A program made the translations under genes and the position numbers. A DNA stretch of 18,111 bases, taken from the NCBI GenBank assembly GCA_002477565.1, contig DLQL01000081.1, positions 1-18,111 on the forward strand. Direction: 5' to 3'. The notes under the pieces are model-generated. The model was not told the origin of the DNA. It saw only the letters and a list, made by a program, of their open reading frames with translations, and searched no databases. Origin of the DNA: Flavobacteriaceae bacterium UBA7433 (lineage in GTDB: Bacteria > Bacteroidota > Bacteroidia > Flavobacteriales > Flavobacteriaceae). Positions 15,264-18,111 of the stretch are shown in pieces; the stretch's first letter is position 1; every line of letters begins with the position of its first letter.

Positions 15264-15945
15264 TGATGACAAATTTATACCCCACTCCTTTGACGGTTTT
15301 AAAATGGTTGTCTCCTAATTTTTCACGAAGTTTTCGGATGTGCACATCGATGGTTCTTCCTCCTACGACCACTTCATTTCCCCAAACACGATCGAGGATC
15401 ACTTCTCTTTTGAATACTTTGTCTGGCTTGGACGCGAGCAAGGAGAACAATTCAAACTCTTTGCGAGGCAATACGATCTTTTTGTTGTCTTTTAAGACGA
15501 GGTAGGCCTCTCGGTCAATGACGATATTCCCCAAAGAGACCGCGTCAGAAGCCGTATTATTGTCTTTCAATCTTCGCAACAAAGATTTGACTTTGCTGAC
15601 TAAAATTTTAGGCTTTACCGGCTTGGTGATGTAGTCATCTGCTCCGACTTCAAAACCAGCAACCTGAGAATAGTCTTCACCGCGTGCGGTCAAAAAGGAA
15701 ATCAACGTGTTTTCTAGACCGGGCGTACTTCTTATTTTTTCACAGGCTTCAATTCCGTCCATTTCGGGCATCATGATGTCTAACAAAATTAGGTGAGGCT
15801 TGTGTTTCACTGCTTTTTCAACAGCTTTTTTGCCGTTTTCAGCAGTGTGAATCTCATACCCTTCATTTCTGAGGTTGTAACCCACAATCTCTAAAATATC
15901 CGGCTCGTCATCTACCAATAAGATTTTAATTTCGTTTGCTTTCAT
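15253..15945 (-). CDS. Response regulator transcription factor, PhoB-like (OmpR/PhoB family)
   Basis: This 230-residue protein has a receiver domain at about 5-120, with acidic pocket Asp12/Asp13 (LLVDDEPD), phospho-acceptor Asp56 (LLDIMMPEMDG), Thr86 and Lys108 (ITKPVKP). A winged-helix DNA-binding domain follows at about 135-230, with LPRKEFELFSLLASKPDKVFKR (seen as LPRKEFELF then LLASKP) and the recognition segment GGRTIDVHIRKLREKLG near 196-212, ending VKGVGYKF. It pairs with the kinase encoded directly downstream. The receiver and the KVKSLLRR linker resemble PhoB of Bacteroidota. The divergent receptor and the 11-bp-periodic repeats between them support a PhoB role, but other OmpR-family regulators remain possible. 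Confidence 0.92.
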   Translation of the reverse strand: MKANEIKILLVDDEPDILEIVGYNLRNEGYEIHTAENGKKAVEKAVKHKPHLILLDIMMPEMDGIEACEKIRSTPGLENTLISFLTARGEDYSQVAGFEVGADDYITKPVKPKILVSKVKSLLRRLKDNNTASDAVSLGNIVIDREAYLVLKDNKKIVLPRKEFELFSLLASKPDKVFKREVILDRVWGNEVVVGGRTIDVHIRKLREKLGDNHFKTVKGVGYKFVINEE

Positions 15946-15966
15946 GAAGGAAGTCTATTTGTTTTA

Positions 15967-15974
15967 CAAAACTA
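15967..15974 (-). promoter_or_regulatory. Candidate -7 promoter element of the response regulator operon
   Basis: On the minus strand the bases read TAGTTTTG, matching TAnnTTTG. A TTTG lies 17 bases further upstream, slightly closer than the usual -33 spacing. The predicted start near 15960 gives a leader of about 15 bases before the ATG at 15945. Confidence 0.5.
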
Positions 15975-16031
15975 ACCATATAAACCAAATCCAAACAGCA
16001 GTTTACATTGATTTAATGCGCGAGGTTTAAA

Positions 16032-16071
16032 GTTAACAAAAAATTTACACAAGGGTAAGGAGAAGGTAACC
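16032..16071 (+). promoter_or_regulatory. Candidate PhoB/PhoP box: four hexamers with an exact 11-bp period
   Basis: Hexamers start at 16033 (TTAACA), 16044 (TTTACA), 16055 (GTAAGG) and 16066 (GTAACC), each 11 bases after the last. All four share T at position 2 and A at position 4, three have A at position 3, and three have C at position 5. Direct repeats with an 11-bp period are the known binding pattern of PhoB/PhoP response regulators, and TTAACA and TTTACA are exact Bacillus PhoP half-sites. The array lies in the gap between the PhoB-like regulator and the divergent receptor, about 50 bases before the receptor ATG. That only the first two are close matches, and that the region is AT-rich, keeps this a hypothesis. 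Confidence 0.5.
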
Positions 16072-16091
16072 TAATTGCAACTGAAAAAGAA

Positions 16092-16099
16092 GAATTTTG
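16092..16099 (+). promoter_or_regulatory. Weak -7-like element upstream of the second receptor
   Basis: GAATTTTG differs from TAnnTTTG only at the first base. It sits 24 bases before the ATG at 16124, giving a predicted leader of about 18 bases. There is no TTTG at -33. Instead the last hexamer of the periodic repeats (16066-16071) occupies that area, the arrangement of an activator-dependent promoter. Confidence 0.3.
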
Positions 16100-16123
16100 C
16101 AGCGAAATTCAAGTATTCATACC

Positions 16124-18111
16124 ATGAAAAAATTCACCACAGTTTTCGCCTTGTTTTTAGCAATCACACTGAATGCTCAAGACAGAGCAACCATTCAAGG
16201 ACTTGTCACAGACAAAGAGATGAACAACGAGCCCCTTCCTTTTGCCAATGTATTTGTCAAAGGAACGGCTATTGGCGTGACGACAGACTTTGACGGAAAC
16301 TACAGTTTTTCAGTTGACGAAGGAGTTGTGGTGGTGGTTTTTAGTTTTGTGGGTTACCAAACAGTTGAGGTTCCCTTGACAGTTGTGGACGGAGAAAGCT
16401 ACACACTGAATCAATTGTTGGGAGCGAGTGAAGGGATCACCATGGACGAAGTCGTGGTCCAAGCGATTGTGTCCAAAGAAAAAGAAACAGCTTTGCTCGT
16501 GGAGCAGAAAAAAGCAGTGGTGATCAAGGAGAGTATTGGTGCGCAAAGACTGGCAAAAGTTGGAGTGTCCAATGCGGCGGCTGCGACGACAAAAATTGCA
16601 GGAGTCACCAAAAACGAAAGTTCGTCCGCGGTGTTTATTCGTGGTTTGGGAGATCGTTACCTGTCTACGACCATGAACGGCTTGCCGATTCCTTCGGACG
16701 ATGTGGAAAATAAAAACATCAATTTGAACTTGTTTTCAACAGGAATTATTCAAAATGTAGGCATTAGCAAGACTTATACGACATCCAACTACGCTGACCA
16801 AGCTTCCGGAAATGTAGACGTAATTTCTAAAAGATATTCGAAAAACGGATTTTCTATCGGTTTACAATCAGGAGCAAATACGAATGTATTGAAAGGTGAT
16901 ATCAGCGACAACTTTCGTGTGACGCAAAATTACGACGATTTGACTTTTGGTTTTCATTCCAAACAGCAAACGCTTAAAAATGCGATTACAAAACAATCGT
17001 GGAATACCCAAACGACCAATGCAGCTGGAAATTTTGGCGTTTCCCTATCAGGAGGTAAAAAATTCTTTTTGGGAGAAAAAGATTTGACTGTTTTTGCGAC
17101 GGCAAGTCATTCCAAGTCCTTTAGCTATAGACAAGGGATTTTTAAAAGTTACAGATCAAATGTATTGAACAATTCATATACAGATACAGAGCTCTATCGA
17201 GTAAATATCAACACAACGGCTTTGTTGAACATTGGTTTGAGACTAGACGAAAACAACAAAATCAGTTACAACTCCTTGTTTGTGAACAAAACACAAGAAA
17301 ATTTATTTGAGCAGGGGCGTAATGGAGAAGGCTATGTTTTTGACCAAGACCCAGCAGAATATGGTGCTTTTGTAAGAGATCAAAACACCAAACAAACGAC
17401 GATGTGCGTCAATCAGTTGTTGGCAGAACACCGTCTCTCAGAAAATAATAAATTGACATGGGCCGCGGGGATGAATTACGTGTTGTCAGAAGAGCCAAAC
17501 CGAATTCGAAACGAAGTCAATATCGAAGCTACCGATTTGCCAGAAAACGTAAGTCCACTCATCTTTACAGATAACAACACACTCCAATTTGCTCACGTGG
17601 GAGATTTTCAGCAAAGAAAATCAGGACAAAAAGTAGAGGATTTAGAGTACAACGCGCGCATTCAAGACGAAATGACCTTTGTAAATTTAGACGAAGACGG
17701 TGCTTTCAAATTACGAGCTGGAGCGAACATTCGTCACAAGGAAAGAACGTTTAGTTCCCTGTTTATCGGAGTCAGATCGAAAGGTGTTCAAGCTCCAGAT
17801 GTGGATGATTTGAGCAGTGTTTTCACACAGTACAATTTCAACAACAGAACCACCATTTTGCGAACACCAAATCCAGACATTTACCTTGCGAGCTTGGATG
17901 TAGTTGCAGCCTACGCCAATTACGATTTTGCTTTCGGAAAACTGTCAGGAAATATTGGAGGAAGGTATGAATTTAATAAAATAGACCTGGAATGGGATGT
18001 GGCAAACTTTAGCGGTGCTCCAAGAACTTCAAAGACCTACAACACAATGCTACCAAGTTTGAATTTGAAGTACGAGTTGAACGAGGTTCAGTTTGTAAGA
18101 ATTGCATTGAG
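16124..18111 (+). CDS. TonB-dependent receptor with carboxypeptidase-regulatory-like domain, 3' partial
   Basis: The frame is open from the ATG at 16124 to the window edge, giving 662 residues of a longer protein. A signal peptide ends near residue 19 (LNAQ). A carboxypeptidase-regulatory-like domain follows at about 24-105, with PLPFANVFVKGTAIGVTTDFDGNYSF (typical blocks PFANVFVKGT and TDFDGNYSF) and VGYQT. A TonB-box-like MDEVVVQA lies near 107-114. The plug spans about 145-245, with QRLAKVGVSNAAAATTKIAG, SSAVFIRGLGDRYLSTTMNG and ASGNVDVISKR. Barrel strands fill the rest. The long Glu/Lys/Val-rich linker before the plug is characteristic of this receptor subgroup. It imports an unidentified ligand across the outer membrane using TonB energy. 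Position opposite a PhoB/PhoR-like pair with shared repeat boxes suggests phosphate or organophosphate uptake. No SusD-like partner is visible before the window ends. Confidence 0.9.
   Translation, partial: MKKFTTVFALFLAITLNAQDRATIQGLVTDKEMNNEPLPFANVFVKGTAIGVTTDFDGNYSFSVDEGVVVVVFSFVGYQTVEVPLTVVDGESYTLNQLLGASEGITMDEVVVQAIVSKEKETALLVEQKKAVVIKESIGAQRLAKVGVSNAAAATTKIAGVTKNESSSAVFIRGLGDRYLSTTMNGLPIPSDDVENKNINLNLFSTGIIQNVGISKTYTTSNYADQASGNVDVISKRYSKNGFSIGLQSGANTNVLKGDISDNFRVTQNYDDLTFGFHSKQQTLKNAITKQSWNTQTTNAAGNFGVSLSGGKKFFLGEKDLTVFATASHSKSFSYRQGIFKSYRSNVLNNSYTDTELYRVNINTTALLNIGLRLDENNKISYNSLFVNKTQENLFEQGRNGEGYVFDQDPAEYGAFVRDQNTKQTTMCVNQLLAEHRLSENNKLTWAAGMNYVLSEEPNRIRNEVNIEATDLPENVSPLIFTDNNTLQFAHVGDFQQRKSGQKVEDLEYNARIQDEMTFVNLDEDGAFKLRAGANIRHKERTFSSLFIGVRSKGVQAPDVDDLSSVFTQYNFNNRTTILRTPNPDIYLASLDVVAAYANYDFAFGKLSGNIGGRYEFNKIDLEWDVANFSGAPRTSKTYNTMLPSLNLKYELNEVQFVRIAL

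Noticed and set aside
16053..16066. Purine-rich GGGTAAGGAGAAGG resembling a Shine-Dalgarno sequence
   Set aside because: It lies about 60 bases upstream of the only plausible ATG (16124), has no start codon at a suitable distance, and is better explained as part of the 11-bp-periodic repeats.
1..18111. CRISPR array, insertion sequence, tRNA/rRNA, phage or defence-system genes
   Set aside because: I looked for repeated units with spacers, terminal inverted repeats, transposase motifs, cloverleaf-like sequence and known defence domains and saw none. All long frames are assigned to housekeeping, envelope or regulatory genes.

Overview
The window looks like chromosomal DNA from a marine-type or free-living member of the Flavobacteriia (Bacteroidota). 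Four things point there: a porZ gene of the type IX secretion system, two TonB-dependent receptors with N-terminal carboxypeptidase-regulatory-like domains, promoter-like sequences of the Bacteroidota form TAnnTTTG, and an almost complete lack of Shine-Dalgarno sequences. I do not call a genus. I see no rRNA, tRNA, CRISPR array, insertion sequence or phage gene. This is mostly a housekeeping and cell-envelope region, not a mobile island, and I found no convincing undescribed defence or conflict system.

Layout. Bases 2-331 hold the 3' end of a hemolysin III/TrhA-type membrane protein. It converges on a minus-strand pair: an FkbM-like methyltransferase (882-1802) followed by a CYTH-domain phosphohydrolase (361-831). 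Divergent from these, bases 1958-10022 form one probable plus-strand transcription unit: an AlgI-like MBOAT O-acyltransferase, an AlgJ/AlgX-like SGNH partner, porZ, recO and a TonB-dependent receptor. All members are separated by 16 bases or less, and three junctions are 1-base stop/start overlaps. Bases 10103-12798 hold a second unit: rnpA, a large Bacteroidota-specific protein whose C-terminal third resembles nucleoside phosphorylases, and a small initiating sugar transferase. purD (12878-14155) follows and converges on a minus-strand two-component pair (response regulator 15253-15945, histidine kinase 14226-15263, overlapping by 11 bases). Divergent from that pair is a second TonB-dependent receptor (16124 to the window end, 3' truncated).

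How the genes work together. Several genes concern surface polysaccharide and the outer membrane: O-acylation (AlgI/AlgJ-like), chain initiation (sugar transferase), possible methylation (FkbM-like), T9SS surface attachment (PorZ, which in Porphyromonas binds anionic LPS) and nutrient import (two TonB-dependent receptors). The most interesting regulatory signal is a row of four hexamers of the form KTAAC with an exact 11-bp period (16033-16071) between the PhoB-like regulator and the divergent receptor. Two of them are TTAACA and TTTACA, the form of Bacillus PhoP boxes. It suggests that the receptor is a phosphate-starvation gene controlled by the adjacent two-component system.
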